A program made the position numbers and the translations under genes. From assembly GCA_964641215.1 (NCBI GenBank), contig CAZXKD010000001.1, positions 1 to 64,000 on the forward strand: a stretch of DNA of 64,000 bases, read 5' to 3'. Positions 49,785 through 59,874 of this stretch are shown in pieces. The first letter of the stretch is position 1; every line of letters begins with the position of its first letter. The notes under the pieces were generated by a model. The model was not told the DNA's origin. It did no database searches and saw nothing but the letters and a program-made list of their open reading frames with translations. The stretch is from 13-1-40CM-70-15 sp964641215. Lineage in GTDB: Bacteria > Gemmatimonadota > Gemmatimonadetes > Gemmatimonadales > GWC2-71-9.

Positions 49785-51824
49785 TCACAGGATACCCCAG
49801 AAATCGCGCGTGACGTCGAACGCCAGGCGCGCCCGGCGGCTTTGCACGCCGTAGCCCGCTTCCAGCCGGAACAGGCCCAGCCACTCGAGTGCCGCCCCGA
49901 CGGTGAGGCGGGTCTCGGGGGTTGCGGCCCACGGCGTGCCGGCAACCGGTCGATCGCTCCATCCCGCCGCCGCGAACGGGGCGAGCGTGAGGGTAGTGGG
50001 AACGCGGGCGCCGCCCACGCGCAGCGCGGCGATCCCCACCGGCACGCGCCATTCGACGTGTCCGAGCAGCATGCGGGTGCCGCCCCAGGAGCGGAACGCA
50101 TCGCCCGGCAGCGTGCCGCGGCCGCCCAACACGAACGCTCGGTGCGCCGGGAGGCCCACGCCGGCAAGGCCGCCCTGAGCGCGGAGCAGCAGCCGCGTCC
50201 CTCGCACCGGCAGCAGCAGCTGCCCGGCCGCGGCGAGCCGCGTGTACCTCGTCCCGCCGTCCCGGCGCCCGCCTTCGAGCAGGACCTCGAAAGACATGTC
50301 CCGTCGTACGGCCAGGCCTTCACTCCTGCGGCGCACGCCGATCTGGACCAGGTCCACGCCGCCGTCGCCAAGCGGTGGGTTGGGGCGGAAGGTCCCGCTG
50401 GCCGGCGCGGCGCGCACCGGCAGACTGGCGATCCACTCCCGGCCCACGGACCCGCTCCATTCGGTGCGGGCACCTAAGCGACGGCGCCAGGTGAGGCGGC
50501 CGCCGTCCGCCAGATAGTAGTCGCCATAGTCGTCGCCGAACTCCTGGGCCGAGAGCGAGTTGAGCAGCGGCGCGATCACCGGGACATCGGCGACATCCCG
50601 CACCTCGCGGTAGGCCCGGAGATCGAAGGCGTCGCGACCTGAGCCCCCCGTCGCCAGCAGCGTCCCCGTGGCCCGTCGGGCGGCGAGACCGTAGGCGGCA
50701 TGGGCCCGCAGCTCCAGTCGGTCCCCGCCGCCTCGCCAGACCACGCCGGCGCCGGGTGTGAGCCCTTCCACGCGATTCGCGTGGATCACATCGCTGAAGC
50801 CCCGGGCCCCGAGGCCGGCCCGCCGCAAGCCCGTGAGCGCGCGTCGGCCCGCGATGCGTTCGACCTCGGTCCGGACCGTCTCCAGGTCGCCTTGTCGCAC
50901 CGGTTCGGCGACATCCTGGACGGCGACGGCGAGCGGCTGGGGCCAGGGAAACGAATCGCGCTCCGCTTTGGGGACCGCGGTGATCTCGTCCCCCACGAAC
51001 CAGGAGGCGGCCAACCCGAGGTTGACCTCATATCCGTCGATCTGCCAACGGCCGCGGATGATGCCCCGCGCCGGCAGGTCGAACCACGTCGTGCGGCGGC
51101 GGATCTCGATCTCCTGGCGGTACGGGAGCCACCAGCGGTTCTCCCACAGCGCGTTGTCGAGGACGATGCTGACGTCCTCCAGCTCGGGATCCAGATACGC
51201 GCGGGGCGTAAACGTGAACGTGAGGCGGACCAGATCCGCGCTGGCAGCATCGAGATAGAGCGTGCCGACGATGCGCGGGGCGCCGAAGTCCTTGGGACGC
51301 ACCCGTAGCCCGATGACCCGGACCTCGCGGCCGGGCAGCGCGATGCGCAGCGTATCGCCGAGGGCGTAGTCGTAGAGGATCCGCGCGCCGGGGCTGAGCG
51401 GGTGGGGCACGTCCCGCACTTCGTCGCCCTCGCCGAGCCGGATGGCGGGGCCGAAGTTGTTCTGGATGATGCCGAGGTGGTCCCGGTGGTAATTGATGTC
51501 GGTCGGCAGCTCGGCGCGGTCGCGCCAACCCACGATGCGCTGCTTGCTGGCGGCCGGGGCCTTCCAGTACACTTCCAGCTCGAGCTGATCCGCTTTGATC
51601 AGGCGCGGCGGCTCGCTCAAGCCTTCGCCGAACTGCCCGAGAAAGAAGAGGAACCCGTGGGCCTGGGCCTTGTAGTCCTGCAGCGAGCTGTCCGCCGCGG
51701 CGCGGCTGCGGCGCGCGGTGGCGCGCGCCACCAGCGCGAGCGCCGAGTCGGAATCCCAGGTCTGAGCGGCGGAGGCGACGGGAACCACGAGGGCCAGCAC
51801 GACGAGCGGCAGCGGCAGGCGCAT
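49785..51824 (-). CDS. Outer-membrane beta-barrel protein with N-terminal periplasmic domain
   Basis: A 679-residue exported protein. Signal peptide MRLPLPLVVLALVVPVASAAQ; then a soluble part (DSALALVARATARRSRAAADSSLQDYKAQ) with beta-rich repeats, and a C-terminal barrel (about 380-679) made of strand pairs ending RLEAGYGVQSRRARLAFDVTRDFWGIL, a C-terminal aromatic signature for BAM insertion. The barrel resembles the Omp85/surface-antigen superfamily (GGRGTLPGDAFRSWGGTRMLLGHVEWRVP) and the front DUF5686-like proteins. I chose ATG 51824 at the signal peptide; GATTAT is exactly 6 bases before it, so it is probably leaderless. Confidence 0.8.
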   Translation of the reverse strand: MRLPLPLVVLALVVPVASAAQTWDSDSALALVARATARRSRAAADSSLQDYKAQAHGFLFFLGQFGEGLSEPPRLIKADQLELEVYWKAPAASKQRIVGWRDRAELPTDINYHRDHLGIIQNNFGPAIRLGEGDEVRDVPHPLSPGARILYDYALGDTLRIALPGREVRVIGLRVRPKDFGAPRIVGTLYLDAASADLVRLTFTFTPRAYLDPELEDVSIVLDNALWENRWWLPYRQEIEIRRRTTWFDLPARGIIRGRWQIDGYEVNLGLAASWFVGDEITAVPKAERDSFPWPQPLAVAVQDVAEPVRQGDLETVRTEVERIAGRRALTGLRRAGLGARGFSDVIHANRVEGLTPGAGVVWRGGGDRLELRAHAAYGLAARRATGTLLATGGSGRDAFDLRAYREVRDVADVPVIAPLLNSLSAQEFGDDYGDYYLADGGRLTWRRRLGARTEWSGSVGREWIASLPVRAAPASGTFRPNPPLGDGGVDLVQIGVRRRSEGLAVRRDMSFEVLLEGGRRDGGTRYTRLAAAGQLLLPVRGTRLLLRAQGGLAGVGLPAHRAFVLGGRGTLPGDAFRSWGGTRMLLGHVEWRVPVGIAALRVGGARVPTTLTLAPFAAAGWSDRPVAGTPWAATPETRLTVGAALEWLGLFRLEAGYGVQSRRARLAFDVTRDFWGIL

Positions 51825-51829
51825 CGCTG

Positions 51830-51836
51830 GATAATC
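51830..51836. promoter_or_regulatory. Symmetric divergent -10 (GATAATC)
   Basis: Reads GATTAT on the minus strand, 6 bases from the outer-membrane protein ATG, and GATAAT on the plus strand toward the lipoprotein gene. One AT patch may drive both. Confidence 0.5.
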
Positions 51837-52430
51837 TCGCGGGGCGCCCCGGTCGCGGCAAGCATACTGCTGCTGCTCGCGGGCTGCAGCACCAACGACA
51901 CGGGCATGCCGCCGGGCGTGCCCCTCTCCAGTCTGCTCGTCCTTCCCCGCGGGGACTCGACGTTCCCGCCGAGCAGCCCCGTGACCTTGCTCGTGCACAA
52001 CAACGTGCTCAGCCAGTTCACGATCAGTCACCCCGACCCGATGAGCACGGTGTTCGCGACGCTCGCGTTCCCTCCCCACAGCATCGTCGCCGTTGGGAAC
52101 GTGCTGGTGTGCGACACCTGCACGGTGAGCGTGACCGTGACAATCACGCCCGGCCAGTATGGGTTCACGGTCGGCCCGGCAGCGCTGGTGTTCAATCTCT
52201 CGAGCGAGCCAACGGTGTCCGTCAGCTACGGCGCCTACGGCGACCTGAGCGTGTACACCCAGAGCTCCCGTTACGCCACCGCGTCGGCCTACGAGCAAGC
52301 CCTCGCTCTATACCGACAGAGCTCGCCTGATCACTGGCTGCCAGGCCGCAACAGCGGCCACTCCAGCCTCTTCACGATTTCGAGCGCCATCGAAACCCCC
52401 GCCGCCTACCTCGTCGCGGCCCCCCGATGA
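51834..52430 (+). CDS. Lipoprotein of unknown function
   Basis: About 198 residues. The lipobox SILLLLAGC puts the lipidated Cys at codon 51885-51887. The mature part is beta-rich (LVLPRGDSTFPPSSPVTLLVHNN, VCDTCTVSVTVTITPGQYGFTVG) with a CDTC pair. There is no ATG, GTG or TTG between the divergent start and the lipobox; ATC 51834 or ATA 51831 would give a normal 18-19 residue signal but need a non-standard start or a base error. It overlaps trpE as ATGA. Start position uncertain. Confidence 0.6.
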   Translation: MSRGAPVAASILLLLAGCSTNDTGMPPGVPLSSLLVLPRGDSTFPPSSPVTLLVHNNVLSQFTISHPDPMSTVFATLAFPPHSIVAVGNVLVCDTCTVSVTVTITPGQYGFTVGPAALVFNLSSEPTVSVSYGAYGDLSVYTQSSRYATASAYEQALALYRQSSPDHWLPGRNSGHSSLFTISSAIETPAAYLVAAPR

Positions 52431-53926
52431 CCGATTCCCGAGCCGAGTTCGTCGCTCGCGCCGAGCGCGGCGGCGTTGTGCCGTTGGTCCGCGAGGTCGT
52501 GCTCGACGCGGACACCCCGGTCGCCGTGTTCGCCAAGCTCGCCCGGCCGCCGTTCGGCTTCCTCCTGGAATCGGTCGTGGGCGGCGAGCGCTGGGCGCGC
52601 TATACCTTCCTCGGCACGGAGCCGCGCGAAGTGCTGCGCTACCGCGGCCGGGCCGTCGAGCGCTGGACGCGGGAGACGGGATGGCGCCCAGCGGGCGAGA
52701 CCGACGATCCGATCGGCCACCTCGCCCAGCGGCTCCGCGCGCTCCCGGCCGTCCCGGTGGGCGGGCTGCCCCGGTTCACCGGCGGCGCCGTCGGCTACCT
52801 CGGGTACGACCTCGTCCGCTCGATCGAGCGGCTCCCCCACCCTCCCGCCGACACCCTCGGAGCAGAGGTCCCGGACGCGGTGCTGATGCTCGCGGACACG
52901 CTGGTGATCCTGGACAACCTGTTCGGTCGGGCGATCGTGGTGGCGAGCGTGGAGGTCCCCCCGGCGGCACCGCCGCAGGAGCGCGCGCGGTTGTACGACA
53001 GCGCCGACGCCCGGCTGGAGCAGCTCGTCGCCAGGTTGGGTGCGCCCCACGGTCTCGCCCCGCTCACGATGCGCGACGGCGTCCCGTCTGTGGCCACGAC
53101 CTCCCGTTATCCACGCGCGGCGTTCGAGCGCGACGCGGCGCGCATCCTCGAGTACATCCGTGCGGGCGACACCTTCCAGACCGTGCTCTCGCGCCGCCAG
53201 GAAGCAGCTGGCGGCGTAGATGCGCTGCGCCTGTACCGCTATCTGCGGGCGCTCAACCCGGCCCCCTACCTCTTTTATCTGGAACTCGACGACCTCTCGC
53301 TGGTCGGCAGCTCCCCCGAAGTCCTGGTCCGGGTCGAGGGGGGTGAGGTGACGGTGCGGCCGATCGCCGGCACGCGGCCGCGCGGCGCGACCGACGCCGC
53401 CGACCAGGCGCTGGGGCAGGACCTGCTCGCCGATGAAAAGGAGCGCGCCGAGCACCTCATGCTGGTGGACCTGGGCCGCAACGACGTGGGTCGTGTGTCC
53501 GCCTACGGGTCCGTGCGCGTCACCGATTTGCTCACCATCGAGCGCTATTCCCACGTCCAGCACCTGGTGAGTGAAGTGCGCGGCCGGCTGCGCGAGGGTT
53601 ACGACGCGCTCGACGTGTTGAAGGCATGCTTCCCCGCCGGCACCGTCTCGGGGGCGCCGAAGGTGCGGGCGATGGAGATCATCGACGAGCTGGAGCCGGA
53701 GCGCCGCGGCCCCTATGCCGGCGCGGTCGGTTACGTGGGATGGGGCGCCGCCAGTCTCGACACGGCGATCGCGATCCGCTCGGCGTTGGTGTTGCGTGAT
53801 CGCGTGCTCGTGCAGGCCGGCGCCGGGATCGTCGCCGACAGCGACCCGGCGCGGGAATACGCCGAGACCGAGGCGAAGGCGCAGGCCGTGCTGAGAGCGC
53901 TCGCCCTCGCGCGGGCTGGCGATTGA
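52427..53926 (+). CDS. trpE: Anthranilate synthase component I
   Basis: A 499-residue chorismate-binding enzyme, first step of tryptophan synthesis with a separate TrpG glutaminase. The LLESVVGGERWARYTFLG feedback-site motif near the N-terminus favours TrpE over PabB. The C-terminal catalytic part shows PIAGTRPRG, DEKERAEHLMLVDLGRNDVGRV and CFPAGTVSGAPKVRAMEII. No trpG, trpD or other trp gene is in the window, so the pathway is split. Coupled by ATGA to the lipoprotein gene. Confidence 0.95.
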   Translation: MTDSRAEFVARAERGGVVPLVREVVLDADTPVAVFAKLARPPFGFLLESVVGGERWARYTFLGTEPREVLRYRGRAVERWTRETGWRPAGETDDPIGHLAQRLRALPAVPVGGLPRFTGGAVGYLGYDLVRSIERLPHPPADTLGAEVPDAVLMLADTLVILDNLFGRAIVVASVEVPPAAPPQERARLYDSADARLEQLVARLGAPHGLAPLTMRDGVPSVATTSRYPRAAFERDAARILEYIRAGDTFQTVLSRRQEAAGGVDALRLYRYLRALNPAPYLFYLELDDLSLVGSSPEVLVRVEGGEVTVRPIAGTRPRGATDAADQALGQDLLADEKERAEHLMLVDLGRNDVGRVSAYGSVRVTDLLTIERYSHVQHLVSEVRGRLREGYDALDVLKACFPAGTVSGAPKVRAMEIIDELEPERRGPYAGAVGYVGWGAASLDTAIAIRSALVLRDRVLVQAGAGIVADSDPAREYAETEAKAQAVLRALALARAGD

Positions 53927-53929
53927 CGG

Positions 53930-53941
53930 TATTTTCCGCCT
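53930..53941 (+). promoter_or_regulatory. Leaderless -10 (TATTTT)
   Basis: TATTTT (53930-53935) sits exactly 6 bases before the GTG at 53942, directly after the trpE stop. No ribosome site. Confidence 0.5.
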
Positions 53942-55558
53942 GTGTTCAAGCTGCTCTCCACATCGGGCGACCAATCCATCGATCTACAGCTCGGCCGCAC
54001 TCTGGTCGTCGGACGGGCGGTCACCAGCGACATCCCGATCTACGATCCCACCATCTCCCGCACCCACGCGGAAGTCGCGCTCTCGAAAAGCGGGGTCAAG
54101 GTCAAGGATCTGGGATCCTCCAACGGCACCTTCCTGAACGGGGCGCGCGTCACCGAAGCCGAGGCCGGCGAGAACGACATCGTGACGTTCGGCAAGGTGG
54201 CCTTCAAGGTGATCTCCGTGACGCCGCCGGCCCCACGCCCCCAGGTCGTGCCCGCCCCGCCGGACTTCTCCGGCGGCAAGCCGCCGGTGGGTGGGACGAT
54301 CGTGCGCCAGATGCCGGTGAGCAAATCGGGCGGCGTGCCGGCGATCGTGATCGACACTCCCCAGGGGGCCTCCCACCTCAAAGTCTCCGCCCAGTCACAG
54401 GAAGAGCGCCGCGAGAAGAAGCTCTCCCTGTTGCTGGAGGTCTCCAAGGAGCTGTCGAAGCAGCAGGAGCTGGACCGCCTCCTCGACAAGGTCGTGGACT
54501 TCACGTTTCAGATCATGAACGTGGACCGCGTGTCCATTCTCCTGCTGGACGAGAAGTCGAAGGAGCTGATCCCGCGGGTGTCCAAGAGCCGCACCGGAGA
54601 CGCCAGCGCCGCCAAGCACGTGCCCCAGTCCATCGCGCGCAAGGCGGTCGAAGACCGCGTGGCGATCCTGTCCGACAACGCGGCGGCCGACGACCGCTTC
54701 AAGGGCAAGTCGATCCTGATCCAGAGCGTGCGCAGCGCCATGTGCACGCCGCTTATGGGCTCGGACCAGAACGTGCTCGGCATTCTCTACGTCGACAACC
54801 AGACGGCCATTCACTCCTTCGCCGATGAGGACCTGGAGTTCCTGATTGCCTTCGGCGGCCTGACCGCGAACGCCATCGAAATCTCCCGGCTCTCCGACCG
54901 GCTGCGGCGCGAGGCGGTCGTGGTCTCCAACTTCCAGCGCTATTTCGCGCCGAACCTCGCTTCCCAGATCGCCCAGCAGGAAGGCGCCGTGCAGCTCGGC
55001 GGGCAGAAGCGCCCGGTGGTCATCTTCTTCTCCGATATCCGCGGGTTCACGCCCCTGTCGGAGACGATGGGGCCCGACGAGATCGCCACCCTCCTCACGG
55101 AGTACTTCACGGAAATGGTGGAGATCGTCTTCGAGCACAGCGGCACCCTGGACAAGTTCATGGGCGACGCGATCATGGCCTTATGGGGCGCTCCGATCGC
55201 TCATGCGGACGACGCCGACCGCGCCATGAAGTGCGCGCTCGACCAGCTCGTCTCGCTCGAGAAGCTCAACAAGAAATGGAAGGCGCAGGGCCGGCCCGAG
55301 CTGGGCATCGGCATCGGGATCAACTTCGGCGAAGTGTTCGCGGGCAACATCGGCTCCGACCGGCGACTCGAGTATACCGTGATCGGCGACGCCGTGAACA
55401 TCGCCAGCCGGCTCTGTTCCACCGCCGGCCCCAACGAGATCCTGATTTCGGAGTCCTTTTACAAAGCGCTGAAGCACCCCCCCAAGGTCGAGGCGCTCGA
55501 GCCGATTCAGGTCAAAGGCAAGACGAAGAAGGTCCCCGTCTACCGCGCGAAACGGTAG
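53942..55558 (+). CDS. FHA-GAF-class III adenylate cyclase
   Basis: A 538-residue cytosolic cyclase making cAMP. FHA domain (about 5-95) with GR, SRTHAEV and SSNGTFLNG, which binds phosphothreonine; GAF domain (about 170-320); class III cyclase domain (about 355-530). Metal Asp residues are in FFSDIRGFT and FMGDAIMALWG; the Lys of TLDKFMGD and Asp of YTVIGDAVNIASRL fit adenine specificity. The FHA links it to Ser/Thr kinases such as that at 9459. GTG start from a leaderless promoter. The 3' end overlaps maf by 19 bases. Confidence 0.92.
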   Translation: MFKLLSTSGDQSIDLQLGRTLVVGRAVTSDIPIYDPTISRTHAEVALSKSGVKVKDLGSSNGTFLNGARVTEAEAGENDIVTFGKVAFKVISVTPPAPRPQVVPAPPDFSGGKPPVGGTIVRQMPVSKSGGVPAIVIDTPQGASHLKVSAQSQEERREKKLSLLLEVSKELSKQQELDRLLDKVVDFTFQIMNVDRVSILLLDEKSKELIPRVSKSRTGDASAAKHVPQSIARKAVEDRVAILSDNAAADDRFKGKSILIQSVRSAMCTPLMGSDQNVLGILYVDNQTAIHSFADEDLEFLIAFGGLTANAIEISRLSDRLRREAVVVSNFQRYFAPNLASQIAQQEGAVQLGGQKRPVVIFFSDIRGFTPLSETMGPDEIATLLTEYFTEMVEIVFEHSGTLDKFMGDAIMALWGAPIAHADDADRAMKCALDQLVSLEKLNKKWKAQGRPELGIGIGINFGEVFAGNIGSDRRLEYTVIGDAVNIASRLCSTAGPNEILISESFYKALKHPPKVEALEPIQVKGKTKKVPVYRAKR

Positions 55559-56127
55559 GGCCGCCCCAAGCGCGCCAGCAGATCCACGGCAAGTCCCAGG
55601 GGCAGGCCCATCACGCCGTAGACGTCTCCGTCCACCCGCGCGATCAACAGCGCGCCCAGCCCCTGGATGGCGTACGCCCCGGCCTTGTCGAGCGGCTCCC
55701 CGGTGGCCACGTAGGTCTCCAGCTCCGCACGGTCCATCGGCCGGAACGTCACTCGCGACACGTCGAGGGCCTGAGCGACGTCACCGTCCCGCATCACGGC
55801 GACTCCCGTCATCACTTCGTGCGTGCGCCCCTGCAGTCGGGTCAACATCGCCACGGCATCGGCTGGGGAGGCGGGCTTGCCGAAGATCTCCCCGTCCAGC
55901 ACCACCGTCGTGTCGGCCGCGAGGATCAGCTCCCCGGGCGCGCGTGTCGCCACGGCCGCCGCCTTGGCCCGCGACAGCCGTGTGACATAGTGGTCCGGCG
56001 ACTCGGCGGGACGCACGTGTTCGTCGACGTCGGGGGCGATCACGCGAAACGGGATGCGCAGCATTTCCAGGAGCTGGCGGCGGCGGGGTGAGCCGCTCGC
56101 CAGAACGATGGGGCGCTCGGCCGTCAT
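55540..56127 (-). CDS. maf: Maf-family nucleotide pyrophosphatase
   Basis: A 195-residue Maf/YhdE-type enzyme that hydrolyses non-canonical or pyrimidine nucleoside triphosphates. N-terminal LASGSPRRRQLLEML, RLSRAKAAAV, LAADTTVVLDGEIFGKP and the terminal YAIQGLGALLIARVDGDVYGVMGLPL are all diagnostic. Start ATG overlaps the dtd stop (ATGA). Last gene of the glmM-glmS-dtd-maf run. Confidence 0.95.
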   Translation of the reverse strand: MTAERPIVLASGSPRRRQLLEMLRIPFRVIAPDVDEHVRPAESPDHYVTRLSRAKAAAVATRAPGELILAADTTVVLDGEIFGKPASPADAVAMLTRLQGRTHEVMTGVAVMRDGDVAQALDVSRVTFRPMDRAELETYVATGEPLDKAGAYAIQGLGALLIARVDGDVYGVMGLPLGLAVDLLARLGRPYRFAR

Positions 56128-56573
56128 TTCTCGAGGATCAGCGTGACGGGCCCGTCGTTCACCAGCTCGACCTCCATCCTGGCGCCGAACTCTCCCGACT
56201 CGACCGTGATGCCACTCGCCACTCCCCGCTTCCTCAGCGACGTCACGAACCGCTCGTACAGCGGAATCGCCACCGCGAGCGGAGCGGCGTCTGTGAAGCT
56301 CGGCCGGCGCCCCTTGCGGGCGTCGCCGTAGAGGGTGAACTGGGAGACCACGAGCAGCGCGCCCCGGACCTCGCCGAGGTCGCGGTTCATCTTGCCCTCG
56401 GAATCTCCGAAGAGACGCAGCCCGAGGATCTTCTCGACCATCCAGTCGAGGGTCTGCGCGGTGTCGCTCGGCGCGAAGCCGGCGAAGACGACAAACCCCA
56501 CCTCGATGGCGCCCACCGTCCGTCCGTCAACACGCACCGATGCACGAGAGACGCGCTGCAGCACTACCCGCAT
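56124..56573 (-). CDS. dtd: D-aminoacyl-tRNA deacylase
   Basis: A 149-residue proofreading enzyme that removes D-amino acids (and glycine from tRNA-Ala). MRVVLQRVSRASVRVDG, LLVVSQFTLYGDARKGRRPSF and the Gly-Pro motif NDGPVTLILEK are conserved. 13 bases separate it from glmS. Confidence 0.96.
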   Translation of the reverse strand: MRVVLQRVSRASVRVDGRTVGAIEVGFVVFAGFAPSDTAQTLDWMVEKILGLRLFGDSEGKMNRDLGEVRGALLVVSQFTLYGDARKGRRPSFTDAAPLAVAIPLYERFVTSLRKRGVASGITVESGEFGARMEVELVNDGPVTLILEK

Positions 56574-56586
56574 CGGCTCCGCGGCC

Positions 56587-58403
<1,817 letters not shown>

Positions 58404-58419
<16 letters not shown>

Positions 58420-59828
58420 AGCTTGCGCCCTTCCTCGACGAGCTGCTCGGCCGCCGCGCCGGTCGGCGCCTCGGCGATCAGCCGGATGATCGGCTCCGTG
58501 TTCGACGGCCGCACGTGCAGCCACCGATCCCGCCAGGCGAGTCGCAGGCCGTCCTGCGCATCCACCGTCGCTTCGGGGAACCGACGGCGGAGCGCACCGT
58601 ACCCCGCTTCCAGCATCCGCTCCGCGTCTCCCGTGCCGCGCTCCACCTTGGCCTTCACGATCACGTACCGCGGGGCCGCGCCGACCAGCGCGCTCAGCGG
58701 CCGGTCGTCACGCGCCAGCAGCGTCAGCACCAGCGCCGCCGCCACGGGAGCGTCCCGCCCCACGTGCAAGGCTGGATACATCACGCCGCCGTTGCCTTCT
58801 CCCCCGATCGGCGAGCGTCGCGCCTGCATCGCCCGAGCCACGTGCACCTCTCCCACCGGCACGCGGACGACTGCCGCGCCGCAGTCCCGGGCCGCATCTT
58901 CCACGACGAGGGACGTCGAGAGATTGCAGACCACGGGCCCGCGCGCCTTACCTTTCCCCTTTCCCCATTCCCCTTTCCCCAATACTGCTCTCACCGCGAA
59001 AGCGAGCGTATAATCCTCGCCGATCGGCCGTCCCCGCTCGTCCACCAGCGCCAGCCGGTCCACGTCCGGGTCCACGGCGATCCCGACGTCGGCTCTCGTG
59101 CGGCGCACCAAGGCGCCCAGCGCCGCGAGGTGCTCGGGCAGCGGCTCGGGCGGCCGGGGGAACCGACCGTCCGCCTCCAAGTTGATACCCGCGACGTGGC
59201 AACCCAGACGGGCCAACAGCTCGGGCATGACGGCACCGCCCGAGCCGCGCACCGTGTCCAGCGCCACGCGGAACCGCCGGCGCCGCACCCGGGCGACGGC
59301 CACCGCCGGTAACCGCAGCACCTGCGTCACGTGGCGCGCCAGCGACGCTGCGTCGGCGGCTACCCGCCCCAACGCACCGTACGCGGCGCGGGGGAGCTCG
59401 CCCGCTGCGAGGGCCTGCACCCGAGCCCCGGCGTCCGTATCAAGAAAGATGCCGTCGGAGCCGATGAACTTGAGCGCGTTCCACTCGATCGGGTTGTGAC
59501 TGGCCGTGAGAACGATGCCGCCCGCAGCGCGGTGGTGCAGGGCGGCGAGCTGGGCGGTGGGCGTGGTCGTGAGCCCGAGGTCGATGACGTCGCAACCCAC
59601 GGAGACGAGCCCGGCGATGGCGGCGTGGGCGAACATCGGCCCAGAAATGCGGGAGTCGCGGCCCAGCACCACGGCCGCGTGTCTCCCCTTCCCCTTCACC
59701 CTGTCACCATTCCCGGTCATCGCCCACACCCCGAACGCCGCCGCGTAGCGCGCGACGTTCTCGGGGGTGAGGTCCTTGCCGACGATACCGCGGATGCCGG
59801 AGACGCCGACCATGAGGGTGCGGGTCAT
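58404..59828 (-). CDS. glmM: Phosphoglucosamine mutase/phosphohexomutase
   Basis: A 474-residue alpha-D-phosphohexomutase. N-terminal VSGIRGIVG, catalytic Ser in VLTASHNPIEWNALKFIG, Mg loop DPDVDRLALVD, sugar loop GGEGNGGVMYP and phosphate loop RPSNTEPIIRL. Operon position before glmS supports GlmM over phosphomannomutase. Two stretches are unlike the family: TGNGDRVKGKGRH (59683-59716) and GKGEWGKGKGKARG (58948-58983), both encoded by purine-rich repeats inserted in frame. The ATG has no ribosome site but an excellent leaderless promoter. Confidence 0.93.
58948..58983 (-). repeat. GGGGAAA repeat insertion within glmM (second)
   Basis: On the minus strand GGGGAAAGGGGAATGGGG and further GGGGAAAGG units. 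Length keeps the frame. It lies in a loop after VRAVL of domain 3. Confidence 0.75.
59683..59716 (-). repeat. GGGAATGG/AAGGGGAAGGGG repeat insertion within glmM (first)
   Basis: A low-complexity purine stretch on the minus strand coding TGNGDRVKGKGR between the first helix (AFGVWAM) and the strand HAAVVLGRDSR, where relatives have no such loop. Confidence 0.7.
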
Positions 59829-59834
59829 GGCGGC

Positions 59835-59863
59835 AACGTAGAGACCGTGGGGGGGCGCGTCAA
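59835..59863 (-). promoter_or_regulatory. Leaderless sigma70-type promoter of glmM operon
   Basis: TTGACG (59858-59863), 17-base spacer, TACGTT (59835-59840), then 6 bases to the ATG. It is the clearest leaderless promoter in the window. Confidence 0.65.
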
Positions 59864-59874
59864 TCGGACGCGCG

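Noticed and set aside
49785..52298. 837-residue version of the outer-membrane protein starting at 52298
   Set aside because: The extra part overlaps the lipoprotein gene on the other strand; a clear signal peptide starts at 51824.
52427..53926. PabB (aminodeoxychorismate synthase) instead of TrpE
   Set aside because: The N-terminal LLES feedback motif and overall length fit TrpE better, although no trpG is nearby to prove it.
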